Positions 22,725 to 29,365 of a stretch of DNA of 37,598 bases are shown here, piece after piece. This stretch comes from a virus: the IMG/VR virus record IMGVR_UViG_3300022839_000043, positions 1 to 37,598 of that record. One strand, given 5' to 3'. The notes beneath the pieces were generated by a model. The model did not search any database. It was not told the origin of the DNA and saw nothing but the letters and a program-made list of their open reading frames with translations. Numbering within the stretch: the first letter of the stretch is position 1; the number at the start of each line of letters is the position of its first letter. The position numbers and the translations under genes were made by a program.

Positions 22725-22871
22725 TACTAAAGTTTAAACTATAGTTTTTCACTCTCTAGTATTATAACAACTAGTTAATAAGACTATAGTAGGAACTTTA
22801 GTATGTACTATAGTAGTCTTTTTATGTTGTGTATCTTATTGTGTTGTGGTACTTAGGTTTGAACTTTAGTA
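22725..22871. repeat. Inverted pair of the 21-bp element (right copy) plus extra half sites
   Basis: Arms at 22725-22745 (starts TACTAAAGTT, ends ACTATAGT) and 22783-22803 (reverse complement, ends GAACTTTAGTA) enclose 37 nt, which contains TATAACAACTAGTTAATA, a word also present near 12.78 kb in similar form. Extra half sites: TACTATAGT at 22806 and TTTGAACTTTAGTA at 22858-22871, the latter just ahead of the first replication-operon gene. The 200-nt region 22676-22891 holds no gene. Confidence 0.6.
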
Positions 22872-22891
22872 GGTAGATGGAGATAATAGTT

Positions 22892-23074
22892 ATGGATAAG
22901 ACAGTAGCTCGGTGGACTGGGTACGTCTATGGGGGTGATTACGGCGATCATGTTTATGTGGAAGAAGACCCAGATGGGGACTATGTTAGTTACGAAGACT
23001 ACAAGGTTCTGCTAGATGAGTGTGACAGTTTACGTGGTATGATTAAAAACATCGAGGTATTCTACGATGAGTGA
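22892..23074 (+). CDS. Small acidic unknown protein
   Basis: 60 residues from the ATG at 22892, preferred because GGAG stands 9 nt before it; an in-frame ATG lies at 22877. Acidic: TGYVYGGDYGDHVYVEEDPD, then a helix (YKVLLDECDSLRGMIKNIEV). It overlaps the primase-helicase start by 8 nt and heads the replication operon. Function unknown. Confidence 0.6.
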   Translation: MDKTVARWTGYVYGGDYGDHVYVEEDPDGDYVSYEDYKVLLDECDSLRGMIKNIEVFYDE

Positions 23075-24656
23075 CCACCACCACCTAGAGTGTCCCTATG
23101 AGAGTTGTGGCTCTAGTGACGCCTTCAGCTACAACGATAAGGGGTTTGGTAAGTGTCACTCATGTGGGGAACACTACCCTGCCAACAGGAAGATGTTTAG
23201 TTGGGCCAAGGAAAAGTACCCTACTGACGGAACAATAAAAGCCTATAACAGCGGGGGTTATGATTTGTCGGAATACAAGACTGAAGTAGAAGAGGTCACT
23301 GGTAGGGGTGCATATGTCAACATGCGAGGTATCAACACTAAGACCATGGAAGACTATGGTGTACTGACTTATAGTAACCGACAAGAGTATAAGTACCCGT
23401 CCGGTGGAATTAAGGTGCGTACACTGCCAGAGAAGGGTTTCTATGCTAAGTCTGGCTTTAAGGGTGATGAACTATTCGGTATGAACCTGTTTACTGCTGG
23501 TAGTTCTAAGATGGTTACTATTACAGAGGGTGAACTATGTGCTATGAGTGTCTCACAGATGTTAAAGAGTGGTTATACCAATCCTGTTGTGTCTGTTCCT
23601 TCAGCAACACCAAGTCGTAAACTGTGGGAGAACTGTAAGGAGTGGCTTGATAGCTTCGAGAAGATCATCCTGTCTATTGATAATGATGCTGCTGGTGATG
23701 CTCTAGTTGAGAAGATGTTGGACCTCTTTCCTAACAAGGTCTACCGTGTAAATCACTCTCCCTACAAGGACGCTAATGACTTCCTACAGGCAGGTAAGGC
23801 AGCAGACTTCAAGGCAGCATGGTGGAACGCTAAACGACCCTCTCCAGCCGGATTTACCTCTGGTACTGAGTCGTGGATCAAGGCAGTACGTGAGGAAGAC
23901 CCCTACAGCTATGTACCTACCCCGATCAAGGGACTTAACGATAAGATCAGGGGTTGGGTTAAGGGAGGTATCACAGTTATTAAGGCACCGCCCGGCGTGG
24001 GTAAGACAAGTATCGTTCGATATGCCCAGTATGACCTCGTTCGTAACCAAGGGCAGGTAGTAGCTAACCTAGCAATGGAAGAAATGAGGTCCACAACAGC
24101 AAGGGGTCTAGCAACATACGAGCTTAAGGCTAATGTTAATACCCAAGAGGATGCTGATTTAAACGGTTTCGACTTGGGTAAGGTAGAGCAGGCTGTTATT
24201 GATGTTGTGGGTGATGATAGGTTCATCGGTTTTGATATTGACCCTAGTAACCCTCTTGAGTCGTGCCTCACACAGTGTCAACATGCTGTAGCTATCTATG
24301 GTGCGGATTACATCTTCATCGACCACCTACAACGCCTAGCATACCTCTCTGGTGTTGACAATGCTACTGGTGGCCTTACTGAACTTGGTGTTAAGCTAGT
24401 AGAGTTTGCTAAACGTAAGAACGTGGGTATTGTAGCTATCTCACACGTAAATGGGGATGGTCACACTAAGTATGCTAAGGCTATCGAGGAAGAGGCTATC
24501 ATCCTGATTGAGCTAAAGCGTGATAAGCTAGCAGAGGATATTGAAGAACGTAACACTACGCAACTGACAGTTACTAAGAACCGTCCTTTTGCCTTGACGG
24601 GTGAAGCAGGTTCGATTAAGTATGATAGTGACACAACAATGGTAAGAGGAGAGTAG
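23067..24656 (+). CDS. Primase-helicase (T7 gp4-like)
   Basis: 529 residues. N-terminal zinc finger with Cys9, Cys14, Cys30 and Cys33; TOPRIM with TITEGELCAMS (Glu154) and SIDNDAAGD (Asp205, Asp207); linker; then a RecA/DnaB-type helicase with Walker A APPGVGKTS (307-315), Walker B YIFIDHLQ (about 415-422) and a late VTKNRPFALTG motif. It should unwind DNA and make primers for the phage polymerase. The start overlaps the previous gene; the stop is 2 nt before the exonuclease part of the polymerase, and the two could be translationally coupled. Confidence 0.92.
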   Translation: MSDHHHLECPYESCGSSDAFSYNDKGFGKCHSCGEHYPANRKMFSWAKEKYPTDGTIKAYNSGGYDLSEYKTEVEEVTGRGAYVNMRGINTKTMEDYGVLTYSNRQEYKYPSGGIKVRTLPEKGFYAKSGFKGDELFGMNLFTAGSSKMVTITEGELCAMSVSQMLKSGYTNPVVSVPSATPSRKLWENCKEWLDSFEKIILSIDNDAAGDALVEKMLDLFPNKVYRVNHSPYKDANDFLQAGKAADFKAAWWNAKRPSPAGFTSGTESWIKAVREEDPYSYVPTPIKGLNDKIRGWVKGGITVIKAPPGVGKTSIVRYAQYDLVRNQGQVVANLAMEEMRSTTARGLATYELKANVNTQEDADLNGFDLGKVEQAVIDVVGDDRFIGFDIDPSNPLESCLTQCQHAVAIYGADYIFIDHLQRLAYLSGVDNATGGLTELGVKLVEFAKRKNVGIVAISHVNGDGHTKYAKAIEEEAIILIELKRDKLAEDIEERNTTQLTVTKNRPFALTGEAGSIKYDSDTTMVRGE

Positions 24657-24658
24657 TT

Positions 24659-25108
24659 ATCAAAGTACAAGTTTTTGACATAGAAACGGATGGTCTCCTC
24701 GAAGAACTAACTAAGGTACATGTTGTGTCGTGGACTTCAGATGGAGAGACTATCCAACATACACACGACTACGGGGAAATGCGTAAGTTCTTCGAGGATG
24801 CAGATGTCCTTGTAGGCCACAACATAGTTATGTTTGATGTTGTGGCTGTTGAACGTGTGCTAGGTATTAAGATCAAGGCAAAATTGGTAGATACTCTTGC
24901 TCTTAGTTGGTATCTAAACTATGACCGTATGAAGCATGGTCTTGAGAGCTACGGTGAGGACTATGGGGTGCCTAAGCCTGTGATTAAGGACTGGCACTCG
25001 CTTACACCTGAAGACTACGCTCATAGGTGCGATACTGATGTTCAGATCAACTGGCGGCTATGGAAGTCACTAGAGATTAAATTAGGGAAGTTGTACGGAT
25101 GGAAATGA
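24659..25108 (+). CDS. DNA polymerase I, 3'-5' exonuclease part (separate frame)
   Basis: About 149 residues from ATC at 24659. Exo I is KVQVFDIETDG with the catalytic Asp and Glu, Exo II is VLVGHNIVMFDVVAVE, Exo III is YAHRCDTDV. The first ATG/GTG/TTG in frame is GTG 24725, which would remove Exo I, so the gene probably starts at ATC 24659 (or GTT 24656), 7 nt after GGAG, or is reached from the helicase frame by a shift. The frame ends in the first codons of the methyltransferase gene. The polymerase domain follows in two further frames, so this is a fragment of a family A polymerase. Confidence 0.75.
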   Translation: MKVQVFDIETDGLLEELTKVHVVSWTSDGETIQHTHDYGEMRKFFEDADVLVGHNIVMFDVVAVERVLGIKIKAKLVDTLALSWYLNYDRMKHGLESYGEDYGVPKPVIKDWHSLTPEDYAHRCDTDVQINWRLWKSLEIKLGKLYGWK

Positions 25109-25833
25109 ATCTTATGCTAGGTGATTGCCTAGAGCGTATGAAAGAGATACCCGATGGTAGCGTAGATATGGTCCTGACCGATCCTCCCTACGGCACCACG
25201 GCTTGCAAGTGGGACAGCGTTATTCCTTTTGAACCGATGTGGGAGCAACTCAAGCGGATAGTAAAGCCTAGAGGGGCTATCGTGTTGACAGCTTCGCAGC
25301 CGTTCACTTCGGCGTTGGTGATGAGCAATGCGGCAATGTTCAGGTATTGCTGGGTTTGGGAGAAATCAAAGGCAACAGGCTTCCTCAACGCCAAAAAGCG
25401 TCCGCTGGTTGCCCATGAAGACGTGTTGGTTTTCTGCCAATCTGTTTCAGCATATAATCCACAAAAAACAAGTGCCGCAGCATACGATAAGGGTGTGCGT
25501 AAGGCGCAAACGGAAAATGACGTGTACAGTAAATTTGCACAAGTTGGCGTCAAAAGTAGCGGCGAACGCTACCCTAGATCGGTGCAGTATTTCAAGACAG
25601 CAGAGCGAGAGGGCGGGTATCACAAGACCCAAAAGCCCGTTGCGCTGATGGAATACCTAATCAAGACATACACAAACGAAGGTGAAACCGTGCTGGACTT
25701 CACAATGGGCAGCGGTACTACAGGTATAGCTTGTGTTAATACTGAAAGAAACTTTATAGGTATTGAGATGGACCAAACTTATTTTGATATAGCTAAAGGT
25801 AGGATTGAAGATGCAGAAGCAGCTAGACGATAG
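25099..25833 (+). CDS. DNA methyltransferase (beta class, DPPY) inserted in the polymerase locus
   Basis: 244 residues. DPPY at 28-31 comes before the SAM-binding motif DFTMGSGTTG (200-209), the beta-class order for N6-adenine or N4-cytosine methyltransferases. ASQPFTSALVMSN and LNAKKRPLVAHEDVLVF are typical of this phage group. It overlaps the exonuclease frame by 10 nt and the polymerase frame by about 23-29 nt. The central part (about 25190-25715) is GC-rich while both ends use AT-rich phage codons, a mosaic suggesting recombination with another allele. Sequence specificity cannot be read. Likely protects phage DNA. Confidence 0.85.
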   Translation: MEMNLMLGDCLERMKEIPDGSVDMVLTDPPYGTTACKWDSVIPFEPMWEQLKRIVKPRGAIVLTASQPFTSALVMSNAAMFRYCWVWEKSKATGFLNAKKRPLVAHEDVLVFCQSVSAYNPQKTSAAAYDKGVRKAQTENDVYSKFAQVGVKSSGERYPRSVQYFKTAEREGGYHKTQKPVALMEYLIKTYTNEGETVLDFTMGSGTTGIACVNTERNFIGIEMDQTYFDIAKGRIEDAEAARR

Positions 25834-26728
25834 TGCATGGAAGTTAATCGACTATCTTACGTTCAAGATGCAGTGTGCTAGTGAACAAGAGCTTACTAAG
25901 TGGAAGTTGGACGTAGAGCTTACACAAACGTCTTATGATGAGATTATGGCCCTCAAAGATGAGAAGGTCAGTCAACTAGCAGAGGCTATGCCACGCAAGC
26001 AACTAACTAAGGTCGCAACACAACCAAAGATCATGTATAAGAAGAATGGTGATCTATCCGAACTTGGTCACAAGTGGTTTGCCTTGTGTAAAGAGAACAA
26101 GCAACCTAAGACTTCCCTCTCTTTTGTTGTGAAAGTGGGTGAGGAACTTGGGAACCCTAATAGTACAGATCAGGTTAAGGACTGGTTGTATTCACTAGGT
26201 TGGCAACCACGTACCTTTAAGTTTTTACGTGACAAGGGTACTGGGGACGAACGTAAGATCGAACAGGTGCGTAAGGACGGAGAACTGTGTGAAAGTGTGC
26301 TAGAGCTATCTGAGGCTGACCCTGCTGTAGATGTACTTGATGGTCTGACTGTACTGACACACAGGGCAGGTATCCTTAAGGGGTTCCTAGATTCTCATAA
26401 TGGTGGTTATCTAAAGGCAGGTATTGCAGGTTTTACTAACACCTTCCGGTTTAAACACAAGAAGCCTCTGGCTAACTTACCTAGTGTAGATAAGCCCTAT
26501 GGTAAGATCATACGAGGGGTGCTTACCTGTGAGGAGGGTGAGGTGCTGTGTGGTTCGGATATGATTTCACTAGAGGATACTACTAGGCGACACTACGTTA
26601 AACCCTTGGACCCAGTTTTGGTGGAAGAGCAAAGCCAGAAAGGTTATGACCCACACTTAAAGATTGCTGTTCGTGCTGGTATGTTAAGTGAGGAAGATTA
26701 TGAGTTCTACACAAATTATAAAACCTAG
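25811..26728 (+). CDS. DNA polymerase I, central part with motif A (separate frame)
   Basis: 305 residues from ATG 25811 (a TTG stands at 25805). It contains thumb-like sequence (WFALCKENKQPKTSLSFVVK), the stretch LANLPSVDKPYGKIIRGVLT and polymerase motif A in a phage form, GSDMISLEDTTRRHY, then YDPHLKIAVRAGMLSEEDYE. It stops at TAG 26726 just before the part that carries motif B. The frame cannot polymerise alone, because motifs B and C are in the next frame. See the 34-nt segment entry for a way both may be joined. Confidence 0.85.
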   Translation: MQKQLDDSAWKLIDYLTFKMQCASEQELTKWKLDVELTQTSYDEIMALKDEKVSQLAEAMPRKQLTKVATQPKIMYKKNGDLSELGHKWFALCKENKQPKTSLSFVVKVGEELGNPNSTDQVKDWLYSLGWQPRTFKFLRDKGTGDERKIEQVRKDGELCESVLELSEADPAVDVLDGLTVLTHRAGILKGFLDSHNGGYLKAGIAGFTNTFRFKHKKPLANLPSVDKPYGKIIRGVLTCEEGEVLCGSDMISLEDTTRRHYVKPLDPVLVEEQSQKGYDPHLKIAVRAGMLSEEDYEFYTNYKT

Positions 26729-26758
26729 TGGTGTCTCAGGATAACTGTCGCTGAAAAC
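26725..26758 (+). other. 34-nt segment separating two polymerase frames, flanked by AAAAC repeats
   Basis: AAAAC occurs at 26720-26724 and 26754-26758. If the 34 nt from one repeat to the other are skipped, the reading ...NTNYK side continues as YK-TQGDQMQSESNQERYNRI without a stop, joining motif A to motif B as in intact polymerases. The segment contains the TAG and a hairpin GTGT-TCAG...CTGA-ACAC (26731-26760). Options: a recent insertion that broke the gene, a ribosome bypass like T4 gene 60, or an assembly error. Confidence 0.6.
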
Positions 26759-26771
26759 ACAAGGAGATCAA

Positions 26772-27302
26772 ATGCAAAGCGAATCAAACCAAGAGAGGTA
26801 CAACCGTATTCATGCAGTACGTAAGAAAGCAAAAGTTGTAACCTACAGTGCCATGTATGGGGTTGGTTCAGCCAAATTAGCTCGTGAGACTGGGACGACA
26901 CGTAAGCAAGCACAAGCCCTACTAGATGCCTTTTGGGGTATTAACTGGGCTGTAACTAAAATTGCTGCTAGTGCAGAAAAAAAAGAACTGTTTGGTACTA
27001 TGTGGGTACGCAACCCTGTCTCATGTTTCTGGCAGCAACTCAGGACAGAGAGAGATGTTTGGTCTACCCTCAACCAAAGTACAGGGGTTTACTGTTTTGA
27101 TACTTGGGTAGGGTTCTGTATGGAAGGTGGTATGAAGTTGACTGCCAGTTTCCATGATGAGGTAGTTGCAGGTTGTGTTGTAAAAGGCGACTTGGATATG
27201 GTACTTAAAGTTGCGATGGACAAAGCTAATGAGAAGCTAAAGCTAAATGTTAAGCTGGGTCACGACACTCAGTATGGTAAGAACTATGCAGAAATACATT
27301 AG
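26772..27302 (+). CDS. DNA polymerase I, C-terminal part with motifs B and C
   Basis: 176 residues. RKKAKVVTYSAMYGVGSAKL is motif B (O helix, with Arg/Lys and YG), and TASFHDEVVAG is motif C with the catalytic Asp. An AAGGAG lies 6 nt before ATG 26772, so separate translation is possible and a two-subunit enzyme cannot be excluded. The frame is open upstream only to 26745. It ends in YGKNYAEIH. The reading frame differs from the preceding part. Confidence 0.85.
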   Translation: MQSESNQERYNRIHAVRKKAKVVTYSAMYGVGSAKLARETGTTRKQAQALLDAFWGINWAVTKIAASAEKKELFGTMWVRNPVSCFWQQLRTERDVWSTLNQSTGVYCFDTWVGFCMEGGMKLTASFHDEVVAGCVVKGDLDMVLKVAMDKANEKLKLNVKLGHDTQYGKNYAEIH

Positions 27303-27313
27303 GAGACGAAACA

Positions 27314-27412
27314 ATGAAACAAACACGCAAGGGCGCACTGCAAGAGTTTCTGGCAATCATCGAAGCGGTTTCCGCAGCAAATACAACAACGGGACAGGAT
27401 CAAATAATATGA
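27314..27412 (+). CDS. Small unknown 32-residue protein
   Basis: MKQTRKGALQEFLAIIEAVS then AANTTTGQDQII. AGGAG lies 8 nt before the ATG and the stop overlaps the next start (ATGA). Mostly helical with a basic N-terminus. It opens a GC-richer block of three genes (27314-28241) lying between the polymerase and the SSB operon. Confidence 0.5.
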   Translation: MKQTRKGALQEFLAIIEAVSAANTTTGQDQII

Positions 27413-27888
27413 CCGACACACTTAGCACGCTGTATGACCTGCACGTCAAAGAAGGTGACAAGGTTTTCTTCAAAGTTGACAACAGCACAGGGACACACGT
27501 AATCGGGAAGCCGCACAAGGTTTCTGAACTAAACGCGGGCGCTAGGATTTGGAGCATCGTTTCCCGAGCATCCGACACCCCGACAAAATGGGCAGACATG
27601 ACGCCGGAGGAAAAGGGCGCGCTGTTGCTGGCGAAACATGAGGGGGTGGTTATCCAGAGGTTATCTGGAGGTTTATGGGTAGAAGTTAACCCAAATTGGA
27701 GCCCCTTAGGAGCTTACCGCGTAAATCCAGAACCAAAGCGTGAAACGGTGACTATGGTTGGTTATGAGATTAACGGTTGGTATTTTGCCGAAAAAAATAG
27801 TCAAGCCGTTGACACCCACCGCATCACATTCGACACCATCGACGGCGAGCCTGACTGCGCATCAATCCGCATGGAGCTCCTGACATGA
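27409..27888 (+). CDS. Unknown protein with a W..MTPEEKGALLLA domain
   Basis: 159 residues from ATG 27409, chosen for its 4-nt overlap with the previous gene. First part: LHVKEGDKVFFKVDNSTGTH, beta-rich. Second part: KWADMTPEEKGALLLAKHEG, then LWVEVNPNWSPLGAYRVNPE. A similar second part (MTNSERGELLTAYLDG...YRIKPKPP) occurs in the protein at 33146, so both carry a related domain that is common in phages and of unknown role. Composition is mixed GC-rich and AT-rich. Confidence 0.6.
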   Translation: MTDTLSTLYDLHVKEGDKVFFKVDNSTGTHVIGKPHKVSELNAGARIWSIVSRASDTPTKWADMTPEEKGALLLAKHEGVVIQRLSGGLWVEVNPNWSPLGAYRVNPEPKRETVTMVGYEINGWYFAEKNSQAVDTHRITFDTIDGEPDCASIRMELLT

Positions 27889-28241
27889 ACAACAACAAAA
27901 TGCTGGATAAGATTGCACTGATTCACGCGCACGAGCGCAGGTCTGAATGGGCTGACGCACAAGACTTTCATGCAGCAGATGCCATTATTGCCGCCCTGCC
28001 CGATATGATTGCGCCGCTGGTTTGGGAGTCGTGCGGAGGTTCGCACAAAGTGGAATCTGTAGTAGGAACTTACAGAATTGAGGTAGGGCCAAACCAGTTG
28101 GAAACAGGCAAACCTCTTATCGGCTGGGCGCATAACGATGAATACGCTTATCACCACGGTGAACTGGCTGACACCTTGGAAGCCGCCAAAGCCGCCGCCA
28201 ACGCCCACCACCGAGCCTCTATCATGGAAGCATTTAAATAG
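27885..28241 (+). CDS. Unknown small phage protein (ALPDMIAPLVWE type)
   Basis: 118 residues. ADAIIAALPDMIAPLVWESC followed by YRIEVGPNQLETGKPLIGW and an Ala-rich C-terminal helix (ADTLEAAKAAANAHHRASIM) resembles small phage proteins with a helix, a LVWE turn and a short beta sheet. Function unknown. 4-nt overlap with the previous gene. GC-rich compared with the genes on both sides, and followed by a hairpin. Confidence 0.6.
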   Translation: MNNNKMLDKIALIHAHERRSEWADAQDFHAADAIIAALPDMIAPLVWESCGGSHKVESVVGTYRIEVGPNQLETGKPLIGWAHNDEYAYHHGELADTLEAAKAAANAHHRASIMEAFK

Positions 28242-28271
28242 TAGAGTCTTTTAGGCAACACTATGACTCTA
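28242..28271 (+). terminator. Hairpin after the GC-rich gene block
   Basis: TAGAGTC (28242-28248) pairs with GACTCTA (28265-28271), loop of 16 nt, followed by AAAGGG rather than a T-run. It ends the preceding operon just before the promoter-like element at 28286. As a terminator it is weak. Confidence 0.45.
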
Positions 28272-28285
28272 AAGGGTAAAACATA

Positions 28286-28325
28286 GTTACAAAGCAGTGT
28301 TATGTGGCCCTATATATAAGTAAGG
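28286..28325 (+). promoter_or_regulatory. Conserved promoter-like element, copy 3 (rightward)
   Basis: GTTACAA, 10 nt, TGTGGCCCTAT, then ATATAAGTAAGG. Nearest relative is the copy at 12914-12953, from which it differs mainly in the 10-nt spacer. It stands about 95 nt before the SSB gene and faces it. Confidence 0.6.
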
Positions 28326-28418
28326 TCACTCTGATCGTAGTGAAGGACTACTAGCTACGCTCGCGGGTGTTCGTTACACTCACGGTTACAACAACAATAC
28401 ACATAAAGGTAGGACAAT

Positions 28419-28961
28419 ATGACTAAATACACAATGGATATGGTACTTGAGTACGCTAAGGTATTTGAGGGCAATCGTGATATGGGCAGTGATAAGAACA
28501 GTGCAGCTAAGAAGGCTATGAAGCACAACGGTCAGTATGTTGTGAACGCTTACTTCACTAATGAGGGTGACATTGAGAAGATTACAGCCGATGGTATTGA
28601 ACTTAAGCCTATGGGCCATGATCGTATTAAGGAGGGTGCAAGTCTTGGTATCGGTAAGTACATTAAGTTGTCTCGTATGCACGACCATGTAATGACCTTC
28701 AAAGATAAGAATGGTGACGATGTAGATGTTAACTTGGGTGGCCCACCTAAAGTTGTTAATCTTACAGAAGGCCCAGAGAATAAGCGGTACTGGTTGTTTG
28801 ACGAAGATGGTGCTTTGGGTAACGGCACTAAGGCTAAGGTACAGTGGGAGACATATTCTAACGGTGCTGGCACTCGTCTTGCTAATATCGGTGTGATGGA
28901 GCATGTTGCCTTTGAGGGTAGCGCACCAAGTGCAGATGATGAAATGTTTATGTTGGATTGA
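28419..28961 (+). CDS. Single-stranded DNA binding protein (T7 gp2.5-like)
   Basis: 180 residues. A central OB-fold-like part (IKLSRMHDHVMTFKDKNGDD, KAKVQWETYSNGAGTRLANI) and an acidic C-terminal tail ending DDEMFMLD with a terminal Asp are the marks of phage SSBs, whose tail contacts the polymerase and primase-helicase. AAGGTAGGA precedes the ATG. First gene after the third promoter-like element, suggesting strong separate expression. Confidence 0.78.
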   Translation: MTKYTMDMVLEYAKVFEGNRDMGSDKNSAAKKAMKHNGQYVVNAYFTNEGDIEKITADGIELKPMGHDRIKEGASLGIGKYIKLSRMHDHVMTFKDKNGDDVDVNLGGPPKVVNLTEGPENKRYWLFDEDGALGNGTKAKVQWETYSNGAGTRLANIGVMEHVAFEGSAPSADDEMFMLD

Positions 28962-28963
28962 TT

Positions 28964-29170
28964 ATGAAAAATGTTAATTCTCTTAAGGGCGTTAAACCTT
29001 CTGGTGTTGTATCTCTTGTCTTTCTGCTATCTGCTTTTTTGGTGCTTACGCCACTTGCAGTGATCTGGTCACTTAATACATTATTCACAACACTACTTAT
29101 TCCCTACACAATCAAGACATGGGCTGCTGTTGTAGTCCTTATTGCAACACTAGGAGCAAAGGTTAAATAA
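28964..29170 (+). CDS. Small two-helix membrane protein
   Basis: 68 residues from ATG 28964 (an in-frame TTG is at 28958). Two hydrophobic segments: SLVFLLSAFLVLTPLAVIW and TWAAVVVLIATLGA, with a short polar N-terminus (MKNVNSLKGVKPSG). The size and two-segment layout would fit a holin or a membrane-associated accessory protein. There is no lysis gene beside it, so the role is open. Overlaps the next start by 1 nt. Confidence 0.6.
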   Translation: MKNVNSLKGVKPSGVVSLVFLLSAFLVLTPLAVIWSLNTLFTTLLIPYTIKTWAAVVVLIATLGAKVK

Positions 29171-29364
29171 TGAAAGTAACTATTCTGTTTGAAGATGATA
29201 ATTATGGTGATAAGGTAACATCTATGTCTACGCGAGAGAATGTAGAAGACCTAGCCACTTTGGCGCTATTCTTTACTGATGCTGTGAAGGGAGCAGGTTG
29301 GGATTATGTTGTGGACGTAGGTTTTGAGAAGGATGATGGAAACGTAGTCTTCTCCGGTTATTAA
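29170..29364 (+). CDS. Small acidic unknown protein
   Basis: 64 residues: MKVTILFEDDNYGDKVTSMS, then a helix (ENVEDLATLALFFTDAVKGA) and a final strand (WDYVVDVGFEKDDGNVVFSG). A small alpha/beta protein of unknown role, coupled to its neighbours by 1-nt overlap and a 1-nt gap. Confidence 0.6.
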   Translation: MKVTILFEDDNYGDKVTSMSTRENVEDLATLALFFTDAVKGAGWDYVVDVGFEKDDGNVVFSGY

Positions 29365-29365
29365 C

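Noticed and set aside
26720-26770. A group I intron or intein between the polymerase frames
   Set aside because: The gap is only about 40 nt, far too short for a ribozyme core or an intein, and no core sequence is present.
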